Translations under genes and position numbers: made by a program | In this document: positions 1 to 13,536 of the stretch, in pieces | Numbering within the stretch: the first letter of the stretch is position 1 | Layout: every line of letters starts with the position of its first letter | Notes under the pieces: generated by a model | The model's input: only the letters and a program-made list of their open reading frames with translations | Told to the model about the DNA's origin: nothing | Database searches by the model: none | Source of the DNA: an uncultured Bacteroidales bacterium | GTDB lineage: Bacteria > Bacteroidota > Bacteroidia > Bacteroidales > UBA932 | Length of the DNA stretch: 64,000 nt | Assembly: GCA_900316955.1 (NCBI GenBank) | Contig: ONEX01000021.1 | Coordinates: forward strand, 53,838-117,837 | Direction of reading: 5' to 3'

Positions 1-1134
1 ACCACCTACCAGAATGTATGGAAGGGCGAAGGCAAGTACATCGCCATCGACCTGTACAGCGAGGACGGCTATCTCCACGATGGCCAGTATCGCGCTTCTG
101 CCCAGGGCGGTGTCGTCAATGCCGGCGAGTTCGGCATCGGTTACGACGCTACGGTCGAGTGGGGTGACCAGACTTTCACCATGCCTGACTGGGGCACCTG
201 CCTCTGGACGGTTTCCGGTGGCGCCGCGACGGCCGAGAAGATCACCGCCGGCTTGGTGAACGTCACGAGCCGTGAAGAGAAGGTGGATGACAAGGATGTC
301 ACCATCTGGACCATCTACTGGGGCGAGGAATTCCCCAAGGAACTGATCTTCGAGGGCGCCATCCCCGCCCTGACCAAGCCGAAGAAGCCGTCCGGACCCG
401 TCAACCCCGATTACCTCTATACGGAAACGATCACTCCGAACGGAGAAGGCGTCGAGAATCATGCCTTTGACATCACCGATAAGAACAATACCCTGAGAGC
501 CCATATCGAACTCCTGATGGCCGCCGGCGAGACCGATTATGACGGTGCCTATCCGAGCACGTCCTATTCCAGCGAGCCCGGCCAGATGGTCGACGGCTGG
601 GCCTGGGGTGACTTCGGCGGTGGTTCGTACTGGATCAACGATTCCGGTGAAAAGGTGCTGCTCGCCGCAGGTCAATACACGATGAATGTCACCAAGATTG
701 CTGAAGGCGCCTACAACTTCACCTGCGAGCTGTTCAATTACGACGCTGCGGGTCCGGACTTCGTACCGGGCGGTTCAGAAGAAACCCTTCCGGCCAAGGA
801 TGTGGTCTCCGAGCAAGGGGCCGGTGTGGACAAGCACTCCATCACCATCGGCGAGGGCGACAATATCGTGGCCTACTTCGAGCTGCTGACCGCTACCGGC
901 GCTGACTTCGTCGGTTCCTTCGTGAGCACGGAATATGCCGCCGAGCCGGGCATGCTTTGCAACGGCTACAGCTTCCCGGATTGGGGGATCTTCGGCGGTT
1001 CCTATATTATGGTGGACGGCGCCCGTCAGGACGTGGCTCCTGGTGCAACCGTGGAAGTGACCAATGTGAGCGGAAGCGTTTACAAGTTCGTCTGTTCCAC
1101 AGGGGAAACATTCGTGGCGGACGTCACCAAGTAG
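1..1134 (+). CDS. Repeat-containing secreted/surface protein, 3' part
   Basis: The frame is open from the first base, so this is the C-terminal 377 residues of a longer protein whose start lies left of the window. It holds three related units of about 110-120 residues (roughly 1-125, 137-245 and 258-377). Each has a region ending in a short acidic/aromatic motif followed by WG and a G-G-S-Y or equivalent element, and ends in a beta-rich segment with alternating V/T/N. Units 2 and 3 match best (AEPG or SEPG, then D/N-G, then GGSY). There is no catalytic signature and I do not recognise the family. The repeats and the polysaccharide-degrading neighbours suggest an exported glycan-binding or adhesin-like protein, which is inference. 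An intrinsic terminator follows 30 bases after the stop. Confidence 0.75.
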   Translation, partial: TTYQNVWKGEGKYIAIDLYSEDGYLHDGQYRASAQGGVVNAGEFGIGYDATVEWGDQTFTMPDWGTCLWTVSGGAATAEKITAGLVNVTSREEKVDDKDVTIWTIYWGEEFPKELIFEGAIPALTKPKKPSGPVNPDYLYTETITPNGEGVENHAFDITDKNNTLRAHIELLMAAGETDYDGAYPSTSYSSEPGQMVDGWAWGDFGGGSYWINDSGEKVLLAAGQYTMNVTKIAEGAYNFTCELFNYDAAGPDFVPGGSEETLPAKDVVSEQGAGVDKHSITIGEGDNIVAYFELLTATGADFVGSFVSTEYAAEPGMLCNGYSFPDWGIFGGSYIMVDGARQDVAPGATVEVTNVSGSVYKFVCSTGETFVADVTK

Positions 1135-1164
1135 TCGCTGACAAAAACCTGAATCAATGAAATC

Positions 1165-1195
1165 GGGGCCGGCCATTACGGCCGGCCCCTTTTTT
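1165..1195 (+). terminator. Intrinsic terminator
   Basis: A perfect 10-bp GC-rich stem (1165-1174 with 1180-1189), a 5-nt loop and a run of six T. It closes the transcript of the upstream repeat protein. Confidence 0.9.
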
Positions 1196-1211
1196 ATTCC
1201 GGGAATGTTTG

Positions 1212-1219
1212 TATATTTG
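1212..1219 (+). promoter_or_regulatory. Bacteroidetes -7 promoter element
   Basis: TATATTTG matches TAnnTTTG and lies 24 bases before the GH3 start at 1244. It follows the preceding terminator, so the GH3-esterase pair has its own promoter. No convincing -33 TTTG is seen at the usual distance. Confidence 0.65.
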
Positions 1220-1243
1220 TAAAGAATTGTCAATCACTCCTTT

Positions 1244-4668
<3,425 letters not shown>

Positions 4669-4690
4669 CTGACTGACAGAACGTTAAATG

Positions 4691-4722
4691 CAGAGAGGTG
4701 CACCGCGTGGTGCACCTCTCTG
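4691..4722. terminator. Bidirectional terminator-like hairpin with GGTGCACC core
   Basis: A perfect 14-bp stem (4691-4704 with 4709-4722) with a 4-nt loop lies between the convergent esterase genes. T-rich sequence follows on the plus side. The stem carries the GGTGCACC core shared with hairpins at 44937-44962 and 45002-45027. Confidence 0.75.
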
Positions 4723-4748
4723 TGTTTAATTGTTTAGCTGTCAGCTCT

Positions 4749-6023
4749 TTACATCTGCTTCACCAGCCAGTCCATCGGACTGCCGGCGGCGTAGTCGTCC
4801 AGGAGCGGGACCCAGGAGAAATGGGCCATCATCGGGGCGACGCCCCAGCGGACGAGGTCTTCGTCGCTGTAGATGAGCATCTTGTCGTCCTGCGCGCCCA
4901 GGCGCTTGCGAGCCTCGGTATAGGCGTAGGTGCTGGCGACCTTGCAGGTGCGGTCGGTCTCCGCGTGGACGAAGAACATCGGGAGCTTCACGAAAGCGTC
5001 GATGTCCATCGGCGCGAGCGCCATGTCGGTGCCGTTCCACTTATAGACGCAGTCGCCGCGCCAGACTTTCTCCACGTCGTCGGCATACTGGCCGGGATAC
5101 TTCTCCTCGACCTGGTGGATCGGGACGATCGGGTCCATGGCGCAGCACGGGATGGCCGCCTTGAAGCGGTCCGCAAACTGCATCATGAAGCGCATCGTGC
5201 AGCCGCCGCCGGAGGAGGCGCCGGCGCAGAAGAGCTTGCTGCCATCGACCTTGCCCTCGGCGATCAGCTGGTCGATGAAGGCCATCTGGAGGGCGTTGTT
5301 CCGGTCGATGAGTTCGATCTTCTCGGGATACAGCGAGGCGCTGTAGGAGTAGTTCGGATTCGCGAGCGCAAACACGAGGGTGGCGCAGGGGATGCCTTCC
5401 GTGGGCAGGGAAACCAGGCAGCGGTTCGCCGTGGCGACCGTCATCAGGTCCTTGTCATACTCGCCGCCGCCGATCTGCCACACGAGCAGAGGCGCGTTCG
5501 GAATGACCTTGCCGGAAGCGTCCTTCGGCAGGTGCAGCATATACTCCCGCGTCAGGCCGCCGAAGGTGAAAGTACCGGTCTCGCAGTCGTCCAGGATGGC
5601 GATATGCTCGCCGGTGACCTGCGCGGCGGTGACATTGAGGGCGGAGTCCACGGCGCAGTGCAGCTCCCACGGAATGCGCTTGAACCAGCCTTCCGACTTA
5701 CCGGCCTTGTTGAAAGGCTTGGCCTCGATGCGGAGGACGTTCTTGTTGACAGTGAGGACGATGCCGTCGTCGGCGTATTCGACCGGCGCCTGGCCCGTGG
5801 CCGCGTCGATGAAAGCGGCCGGGACGTTGTTCACGAGGTCGAAATCCTCCGCCTTCAACCCCTTCAGGGAACGGGGATTGGACACGGTGATCTCGATGGC
5901 GTCCGCCTCCAGGCCGTAGTCGCCCACGACGGAGTGCAGTTCGACCTTCTCCACCTGGGCAGAAGGCCTGGGACCGCACGCTGCGGCAAGCAGGGCGGCC
6001 CCAAGGATCATAGTTCTGCGCAT
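4749..6023 (-). CDS. Alpha/beta-hydrolase lipoprotein, poly(3-hydroxybutyrate)-depolymerase/esterase-like
   Basis: 424 residues. The signal peptide ends in a lipobox (LAAAC, lipidated Cys16). An N-terminal beta-sandwich-like region of about 125 residues precedes a hydrolase domain with the serine elbow GASSG (Ser270). Repeated cysteines (for example 202, 213, 266, 275) suggest disulfides. A C-terminal HFSW segment could supply the catalytic His. It is the last gene of a three-gene minus-strand operon (esterase, GH3, this gene) and starts 8 bases after the GH3 stop. It is probably an outer-membrane or periplasmic esterase acting on decorated plant oligosaccharides. The family assignment rests on fold-level features only. 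Confidence 0.75.
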   Translation of the reverse strand: MRRTMILGAALLAAACGPRPSAQVEKVELHSVVGDYGLEADAIEITVSNPRSLKGLKAEDFDLVNNVPAAFIDAATGQAPVEYADDGIVLTVNKNVLRIEAKPFNKAGKSEGWFKRIPWELHCAVDSALNVTAAQVTGEHIAILDDCETGTFTFGGLTREYMLHLPKDASGKVIPNAPLLVWQIGGGEYDKDLMTVATANRCLVSLPTEGIPCATLVFALANPNYSYSASLYPEKIELIDRNNALQMAFIDQLIAEGKVDGSKLFCAGASSGGGCTMRFMMQFADRFKAAIPCCAMDPIVPIHQVEEKYPGQYADDVEKVWRGDCVYKWNGTDMALAPMDIDAFVKLPMFFVHAETDRTCKVASTYAYTEARKRLGAQDDKMLIYSDEDLVRWGVAPMMAHFSWVPLLDDYAAGSPMDWLVKQM

Positions 6024-6031
6024 AACGCTTA

Positions 6032-8287
6032 TTAGATGGTAACTTCAGCCTGCTGGCGGATGTCGTCGGAAGCGGCGCCCAAAAGGAGGACGAGCTTGCC
6101 GTGCTCCAGATCCCAGGCGTTCTTGTCGACGTTCCAGTAGCGGAGGTCCTTCACGGGGATTTCGAGGGTGACAGTCTTGGTCTCACCGGCGGCGAGGGTC
6201 ACGCGGTCGAAGGCCTTGAGCTCCTTCGCCGGCCACTCGACGGTAGCTTCCGGACGGGCGACGTACAGCTGGACGACCTCGTCGGCGGTCATGCCGCCCT
6301 TGTTGGTGAGGTTGAAGGTCACCTTCACGACATCCTTCTTCGCGGCGGCCTTGACGGCGCCGTACTCGAAGTCCACATAGGAGAGGCCGTGGCCGAAGGC
6401 GTACATCGGCTTCACGTTCTTGGTGTCATACCAGCGGTAGCCCACGAGGGAGCCTTCCGTGTACTTGGACACGGGCTTCGGCATCTTGGCCATCATCTCC
6501 TGGATCTGCTCCCGGGTCATGCGGGTGCGGTCCTGGCGATACATGAGGGTGAAGAGGTCACCGCCCTGGGTCTTGTCGGGGAAGTTGCCCAGCGCGTAGG
6601 CCGGGGAATCCTCGAGCTTGGCCGGGAAGGTGAACGGGAGCTTGCCGGACGGGGCGATGTCGCCGAAGAGGACCTCGGCGAGGGCGGTGCCGCCTTCGGT
6701 GCCGTTCCACCAGCCCTGGACGATGGCCGGGGAGACGGGCTCGAGCTGACGGAGGTCAGTGGGACCACCGGAGATGAGGACGGTCACGAGGTTCGGGTTG
6801 GCCTCATAGAGGGCGGCGACGACCTCGTTCTGGCCGGTCGGCAGATCGATGTTCTGACGGTCGGAGCCTTCGGTCTCGATGCTCTTGTTGGTACCGCCGA
6901 AGAAGATCACCAGATCGGCTTCCTTGGCGAGGGCGACAGCTTCCGCGCAGAGCTCGGGATCGGCGGCCTCGTCGATGGCGGCGGCCTCCAGCGGGTTCGC
7001 GGTGGCGGACGGAGGTCCCCAGCGGCGGCCCGGGAAGTTCTTGTAACCGGGGGCATACTTCACTTCGACGTCGGAGCCGGCGCGCTTGCAGATGCCCTCA
7101 AGCGGGGTAACCTCATAAAGGGCCTTGACACCGGCGCCCATGCCGCCGCTCTGGGTCTTCAGGACGGCGTTCTGGCCGATGACGGCGATCTTCTTCACGC
7201 TCTTCGCGATCGGGAGCACACCGCCCTGGTTCTTGAGGAGGACGATGGACTTCTCGGCGACCTGCTTGGCGATGTCCTGGCACTCCGGCTGGGAGGTCAT
7301 CTTGGTGTTGGCGACGTCATCCGGAATGGCCTCGATGGCGTAGCGGACGCGGAGGATCTGCTTGACCTTCTCATTGACCATCTCCTCGGTGAGCTTGCCC
7401 ACCTTGATGGAGTCGATGACCGGCTGGCCCAGGTAGTTGGAGCCCGTCATCTGGACGTTCAGGCCGTGGAGCATGGCGCCCATGGTGCTGTGCGTGCCGC
7501 CCCAGTCGGAGACGGTGAAGCCCTTGAAGCCCCACTCGCCGCGGAGGATCTCGTTCAGCAGGTGCTCGTTCTCGGAGCAGTAGTCGCCGTTCACCTTGTT
7601 GTAGGCCGGCATCACGCTCATCGCGCCACCTTCGACGACGGCGCTCTCGAACGGCTTGAGGTAGATCTCGCGGAGGGTGCGCTCATCGATCTGGGCGTCC
7701 ACGGAGCCGCGGTTGGTCTCCTGGTTGTTCACGGCGAAGTGCTTGATGCACACGGCAGTGCCCTTGTCCTGCACACCGAGGGTGTACTGCAGGGAGAGGG
7801 CGGCGGAGAGGATCGGGTCCTCGCTCAGGTACTCATAGGTACGACCGCCCACAGGCAGGCGCTGGATGTTCACGGCCGGGCCGAGGATGACATCCTTGCC
7901 GCGGAGACGGGCTTCCGTGCCCATGCCGGTGCCGTACAGGTAGGCCATCTCCCGGGACCAGGTGGCCGCGAGGGCGCTGCCGGTCGGGAAGTAGGTGGCG
8001 GAGTCGAGTTTCCAGCCCGCGGACTGGAAGCCGTTCGGGACGCCTTCCTCACGGATGCCGAAAGGACCGTCGGCATAGTGCATGTCGGCGATGCCGAGGC
8101 GTTCCACGCCGGCGGAAGACATGTTAGTCTTGCTGTGGAGCATGTTGACCTTCTCTTCCAGGGTCATCTGGGCGATGAGCTGGTCGATTTTCTTGTCATT
8201 GACGGTGAGCTTGTCCTGCGGAGCCTGCGCGGAGCCGCAGGATGCCGCGAGCAGGGCGGTCAACAGAAAGGGAAGTAACTTTTTCAT
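6032..8287 (-). CDS. Glycoside hydrolase family 3 beta-glucosidase lipoprotein
   Basis: 751 residues. Lipoprotein signal with lipobox LAASC (Cys17). The GH3 N-terminal barrel has KHF at 182-184 and the classical nucleophile motif SDWGG with Asp261. The second GH3 domain contains a GSDR-type segment, and a C-terminal fibronectin-III-like domain ends the protein. Length and motifs fit BglX-type beta-glucosidases. It lies between two esterase genes in one operon (33-base gap upstream, 8-base gap downstream). Expected role: trimming cello- or xyloglucan-oligosaccharides at the membrane. Confidence 0.94.
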   Translation of the reverse strand: MKKLLPFLLTALLAASCGSAQAPQDKLTVNDKKIDQLIAQMTLEEKVNMLHSKTNMSSAGVERLGIADMHYADGPFGIREEGVPNGFQSAGWKLDSATYFPTGSALAATWSREMAYLYGTGMGTEARLRGKDVILGPAVNIQRLPVGGRTYEYLSEDPILSAALSLQYTLGVQDKGTAVCIKHFAVNNQETNRGSVDAQIDERTLREIYLKPFESAVVEGGAMSVMPAYNKVNGDYCSENEHLLNEILRGEWGFKGFTVSDWGGTHSTMGAMLHGLNVQMTGSNYLGQPVIDSIKVGKLTEEMVNEKVKQILRVRYAIEAIPDDVANTKMTSQPECQDIAKQVAEKSIVLLKNQGGVLPIAKSVKKIAVIGQNAVLKTQSGGMGAGVKALYEVTPLEGICKRAGSDVEVKYAPGYKNFPGRRWGPPSATANPLEAAAIDEAADPELCAEAVALAKEADLVIFFGGTNKSIETEGSDRQNIDLPTGQNEVVAALYEANPNLVTVLISGGPTDLRQLEPVSPAIVQGWWNGTEGGTALAEVLFGDIAPSGKLPFTFPAKLEDSPAYALGNFPDKTQGGDLFTLMYRQDRTRMTREQIQEMMAKMPKPVSKYTEGSLVGYRWYDTKNVKPMYAFGHGLSYVDFEYGAVKAAAKKDVVKVTFNLTNKGGMTADEVVQLYVARPEATVEWPAKELKAFDRVTLAAGETKTVTLEIPVKDLRYWNVDKNAWDLEHGKLVLLLGAASDDIRQQAEVTI

Positions 8288-8320
8288 TATGGATTCAGGG
8301 TTAGTGATTATTCGGGATGA

Positions 8321-9547
<1,227 letters not shown>

Positions 9548-9579
9548 TTATTTCCTTGTTCAAACCCTTTCCGATCGGG

Positions 9580-11877
9580 TTACCGGATCCCGTACAGATA
9601 GCCCAGGAGGGCCATCTTGCCCCGCATGGTCTCGCGCGGGGTAAACTCGCCGTTCACCCAGAAGTAACGCTGGTTGAAGAAGGATTCCTGGCGGGGCCAG
9701 CCGCCGGTGTTCCAGTCGGGGTAGCACTTCTCCAGGATGATGCGGGCGTCGCCGCCGTTGCCGGCCGACCAGGTCTCGGTGCCGTTGAACGGCGTCTGGC
9801 CGGGATGGGTGCCGGGCTCGCCGTCATTGCGGCCGGTGGAGTAGCAATCCGTGATGTGGCGCTCGCCGAGGCCGGTCATCTCCACGATGTTCGCCGGGTT
9901 GCGGCCGAGGCCCCAGCCGGCTTCGTCGTACATCGCCTGCTCCAGTTCCTTCTTCTGGGCGGGATCCTGCGTGATGGCATGGGCCAGCATCACCAGCTGC
10001 AGGTTCTCGGACACTTGCCAGCGGGGATCGTCCGCGCTGCGGCGGGACGGGCGGGTGAGCCGCGGCTCCATGTTCTTCTTATAGGCCTGGGCGATGACGC
10101 TCCGGGCCATGTTCGCGCAGAGTTCCGGATAGTGCCGTTCGTGCGGGCACGTCAGGTAGGCGGCCGTGCCCCAGACCTGCCACCAGGCGCTGCGGCCGGT
10201 GCCGATGACGGGGGAGTCCGGCCCCTTCACGGTGCTCTCTTCCGCCAGGACATCCTCCCATTCCCGCTCACCGGTGAGGTTGTACAGGTACGCGGCGGCC
10301 AGCTGCTTGAAGTCGCGGCCACGCATGGACCCGTCCCCGATGCCCTGGACATCGTCCAGCTGGAGATTCTCCTGCCTGGAGGCGAAACGGAAGGCCTTGA
10401 CGGCCTCGTCCGTGTAGTATTTCTGCAACTGCTTGTTCCCGCCGATGCGGAAGGCCTCGCCGAGCATCGCGGCGTTCGCGGCGTTGGCCCAGGCGGCCAT
10501 CGTCGTGCAGCCGGCCTGGAACATGACCGTCCAGTCCTTGTCTGGGTTCGTGACGCCCTGCGCGTAGGCCTCGCCGTCGCGGAGGGACAGGAAGAAGTCC
10601 ACCTCGTTCCGGGCCTCGTCCACGATGTCGGGGATGCCGTTGCCGCTTTCCCGGATGCCCAGGTCGTCCTCCGCGAGGCGTCCGCCGGTAAGAATGTAGG
10701 GGAGGAGCAGGTCATAGATGTTGCTCACATGGGCCAGGTGGCGGTCCCAGTCGAAGGCGTCGGAATGGCCGCCGACGACGTTCGGATTGACCGGATTGCC
10801 GGGAAGCCGGTGCGCCCAGAAGGAAGATTCTTCCCGCGCTTTGAAATGCGGCTCGTCCCAGACGTCCCCGCGATTTTTCCGCCAGTCGGGATGCCAGGGG
10901 TGGAGGTCCGTCTTATAGACCACGAAGCCTTCCGGGTCCACGCCGGGCGTAAACTGCGGCTGGCGGGGGACCGGCCACACGTGCTCTGGGTCCTTGGGTT
11001 CTTGCAGGCGCATGTAATAGTAGCCGCGGACGGAGTAGCGGTAGGGCTGGAAGTAGATGTCATCCCGGATCTGGAACTCCATGCTGCGGCCCACGTCCTC
11101 CACGACGAGGCAGTAGCGGCCGGGTTCGGAGCCGGCGAAGTCGATGTTCCAGACGTCGGAGCCGGTGAGGTTCTTACGGCCTGCTTCGTTCGCGCTGTCG
11201 GCGGCGGGCTTCCAGAACTTGACTTCGCCGGCTTTCACGGCGTTCCGGGTATCCAGGTTCAAGAGCCACACGGACTTGCCCTCATAGGCCTTGTAATCCC
11301 GCGCGCCGCCGTCGCCCAGCCACATGTACAGGTCGGCCGCCTTGCGTTCCTCCCGCGTCGAATACCCGAGGATGTTCACGTGGATGGCCTCGGAGAAGGA
11401 AAGCCAGGGGGAATACCGGATCCGGGCGGATTCCGTGTCGGAGCCGCTCGCCGCCGGGATGTGGACCGTGTAGCTGCAGCCTTCCTTCATCGGCTTGGGG
11501 AGGCGGAGGAACAGCCAGTGGTCCAGTTCGGCCGTGAGGGTGTGGTCCCAGTGCATCGGCTTGGACTTGCGGCAGGGAGTGACGGCGACGGTCCCGAAGG
11601 AGGGGTCGTCCTCCGAGGTGACGGTCCATCCGGTCGCGGCCGGGTCCAGCCGCGGGTGGAACACCACGAGGGTGTCGTCGCCGTCGACGAAGGTGTGCCC
11701 GAGGAAAGCGCTGGGGCCGGTCCCGTTGTCCCGGTAGCGGACGTCGCCGTCCTGGAACTGGACGACGAGGGTTTCCTTGTCGATGGCCTGGAGGCCCTTG
11801 AAGCGGGTGGCATGGGCTTTCCCGACAAAAAGGAGGGTCGCCGCGAGGGTGGCGGCAAGCAGGATAATTCGTTTCAT
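9580..11877 (-). CDS. Glycoside hydrolase family 9 (endoglucanase/exo-glucosidase-like), exported
   Basis: 765 residues with a signal peptide (to about AHA, residue 23). An N-terminal Ig-like region is followed by the (alpha/alpha)6 GH9 domain. The SDAFDWD block (Asp373, Asp376, Asp378) stands where GH9 enzymes carry the nucleophilic-water base (DAGD). It is followed by GNGIPDIVDEAR (412-423), a near-perfect GH9 signature. The conserved G-R-N-P block near 640 and a C-terminal N-G-E-F segment with Glu744 as the likely acid complete the active site. The DAGD motif is altered (DAFDWD), so activity should be tested. It acts on beta-1,4-glucan. It is transcribed divergently from the oxidoreductase at 12037. 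Confidence 0.9.
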   Translation of the reverse strand: MKRIILLAATLAATLLFVGKAHATRFKGLQAIDKETLVVQFQDGDVRYRDNGTGPSAFLGHTFVDGDDTLVVFHPRLDPAATGWTVTSEDDPSFGTVAVTPCRKSKPMHWDHTLTAELDHWLFLRLPKPMKEGCSYTVHIPAASGSDTESARIRYSPWLSFSEAIHVNILGYSTREERKAADLYMWLGDGGARDYKAYEGKSVWLLNLDTRNAVKAGEVKFWKPAADSANEAGRKNLTGSDVWNIDFAGSEPGRYCLVVEDVGRSMEFQIRDDIYFQPYRYSVRGYYYMRLQEPKDPEHVWPVPRQPQFTPGVDPEGFVVYKTDLHPWHPDWRKNRGDVWDEPHFKAREESSFWAHRLPGNPVNPNVVGGHSDAFDWDRHLAHVSNIYDLLLPYILTGGRLAEDDLGIRESGNGIPDIVDEARNEVDFFLSLRDGEAYAQGVTNPDKDWTVMFQAGCTTMAAWANAANAAMLGEAFRIGGNKQLQKYYTDEAVKAFRFASRQENLQLDDVQGIGDGSMRGRDFKQLAAAYLYNLTGEREWEDVLAEESTVKGPDSPVIGTGRSAWWQVWGTAAYLTCPHERHYPELCANMARSVIAQAYKKNMEPRLTRPSRRSADDPRWQVSENLQLVMLAHAITQDPAQKKELEQAMYDEAGWGLGRNPANIVEMTGLGERHITDCYSTGRNDGEPGTHPGQTPFNGTETWSAGNGGDARIILEKCYPDWNTGGWPRQESFFNQRYFWVNGEFTPRETMRGKMALLGYLYGIR

Positions 11878-11952
11878 TGCCTAGATCGTTTGATGTCGTT
11901 AAGATAGTCTTTTTCAATAGGATATCCAAGAAATTAAGGATTTTTGTCCAAG

Positions 11953-11976
11953 GCGGGACAATCCCGCGTTTTTTTT
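11953..11976 (+). other. Hairpin plus T-run in the divergent promoter gap
   Basis: A 6-bp stem (11953-11958 with 11962-11967) followed by eight T lies just upstream of the -7 element at 11979, inside the 159-base gap between the divergent GH9 and oxidoreductase genes. It could be a terminator that insulates the two units or part of an operator; the sequence does not decide. Confidence 0.4.
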
Positions 11977-11978
11977 AT

Positions 11979-11986
11979 TATATTTG
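11979..11986 (+). promoter_or_regulatory. Bacteroidetes -7 promoter element
   Basis: TATATTTG lies 50 bases before the oxidoreductase ATG at 12037. It heads the three-gene oxidoreductase/DUF1080/TIM-barrel operon. Confidence 0.65.
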
Positions 11987-12036
11987 TACAATTAACCACC
12001 TTTCCGAAACCAACACAAACACTAATAGCTACCCTT

Positions 12037-13512
12037 ATGGCAAAAGACATTTCAAGAAGGTCTTTCCTGAAGACAGGAACGGCGGCCGCCCTCGGGCTTT
12101 CCATGATTCCCGGCAAAGTTTTCGCCGACAGTGAAAAACGGGCTCCGGCCCCGCTGAACCGCAAACTCAAGATTCTCGGCGTCGGTATCGGCGGCCGGGG
12201 CGCCAGCGTCCTCCGCGGCCTGGAGACCGAGGAGATCATCGGCCTCTGCGACGTGGACTGGAAGTATGCCGCGCACATCTTCGAGCGCTATCCGAACGCC
12301 AAGCGCTACAAGGACTGGCGCGTGATGTTCGATGAGATGCTGGACCAGGCCGATGCCGTGATGGTCGCCACCGCGGACCACACGCACGCCATCATCGCCG
12401 CGAACGCGATCATGGCCGGCAAGCACGTCTATTGCGAGAAGCCCCTCACCCGGACCGTGTACGAGTCCCGCCTCCTGACCAAGCTGGCCGCGAAGTATCG
12501 CGTCGCCACCCAGATGGGTAACCAGGGCGCTTCCGGCGAGGGCGTCCGCAAGATCTGCAACTGGATCTGGAACGGCGAGATCGGCGAGGTCACCCGCGTC
12601 GAGGCCTTCACGGACCGTCCCATCTGGCCCCAGGGCCTGGAGCGTCCCGCCAAGGCGGAGAAGGTTCCCAAGACCCTCGACTGGGACCTCTTCCTCGGAC
12701 CGGCCCCGTACCGTCCGTACCATTCCATCTATACCCCTTGGAACTTCCGCGGCTGGTGGGACTTCGGCACCGGCGCCCTCGGCGACATGGCCTGCCACAT
12801 CCTCCATCCCGTGTTCAAGGCCCTGAAGCTCGGCTATCCGACCAAGGTGCAGGGCAGTTCCACCGCCCTCCTCACCGAGTCCTGCCCGCAGGCCGAGAAG
12901 GTCCGCTTCGTGTTCCCCGCCCGTGACAACATGCCCAAGGTGGCGATGCCCGAGGTGACGGTGACCTGGACCGACGGCGGCATCCTGCCCGACCGTCCGG
13001 AAGGCCTGCCCGCCGGCAAGAACCTGAACGATTCCGGCGGCGCCGTCATCTTCTACGGCACGAAGGACACCCTCATCTGCGGCTGCTACGGCGTGAACCC
13101 GTACCTCCTTTCCGGCCGCAATCCCGAGGTCCCGAAGCTCCACCGCGAGTTCAACCTCGACCATCAGCAGGACTGGGTCCGCGCCTGCAAGGAGGACCCG
13201 GACTTCCGCACCCCGAGCGCGTCCGACTTCGCCGAGGCCGGCCCGTTCAACGAGATGGTGGCGATGGGTGTCGTCGCCGTGCGCCTGCAGGGCCTGAACC
13301 AGGAACTGGAGTGGGACGGCGAGAACATGCGCTTCACCAACATCCCGGCCGGCGCGACCATCAAGACGATGATCCACGACGGCTTCTCCATCACCGACGG
13401 CCATCCCACGTTCGAGAACGTGTACACCGACCCGGTGGACGCCAACAAGTTCGCCCAGGAACTGATCAAGCCCGTCTTCCGCGACGGCTGGAAGCTCCCC
13501 GAAATGCCTTAA
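12037..13512 (+). CDS. Exported Gfo/Idh/MocA-family oxidoreductase (Tat signal)
   Basis: 491 residues from the ATG at 12037. This start lies after the promoter and gives a twin-arginine signal (SRRSFLKTG), so the longer upstream frame is rejected. The Tat signal implies export with its NAD(P)-type cofactor already bound. The Rossmann segment GVGIGGRG (48-55) and the EKP motif (134-136, Lys135 conserved in the family) are visible, followed by the C-terminal beta-sheet domain. It is followed by DUF1080 (24-base gap) and TIM-barrel (4-base gap) genes. In Bacteroides thetaiotaomicron the equivalent gene set (BT2156-BT2159, from memory) cleaves glycosides through 3-keto intermediates. By analogy this enzyme would oxidise the sugar C3 hydroxyl. 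Substrate unknown. Confidence 0.88.
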   Translation: MAKDISRRSFLKTGTAAALGLSMIPGKVFADSEKRAPAPLNRKLKILGVGIGGRGASVLRGLETEEIIGLCDVDWKYAAHIFERYPNAKRYKDWRVMFDEMLDQADAVMVATADHTHAIIAANAIMAGKHVYCEKPLTRTVYESRLLTKLAAKYRVATQMGNQGASGEGVRKICNWIWNGEIGEVTRVEAFTDRPIWPQGLERPAKAEKVPKTLDWDLFLGPAPYRPYHSIYTPWNFRGWWDFGTGALGDMACHILHPVFKALKLGYPTKVQGSSTALLTESCPQAEKVRFVFPARDNMPKVAMPEVTVTWTDGGILPDRPEGLPAGKNLNDSGGAVIFYGTKDTLICGCYGVNPYLLSGRNPEVPKLHREFNLDHQQDWVRACKEDPDFRTPSASDFAEAGPFNEMVAMGVVAVRLQGLNQELEWDGENMRFTNIPAGATIKTMIHDGFSITDGHPTFENVYTDPVDANKFAQELIKPVFRDGWKLPEMP

Positions 13513-13536
13513 AACCTTAAAAACCAATAAAACTCC

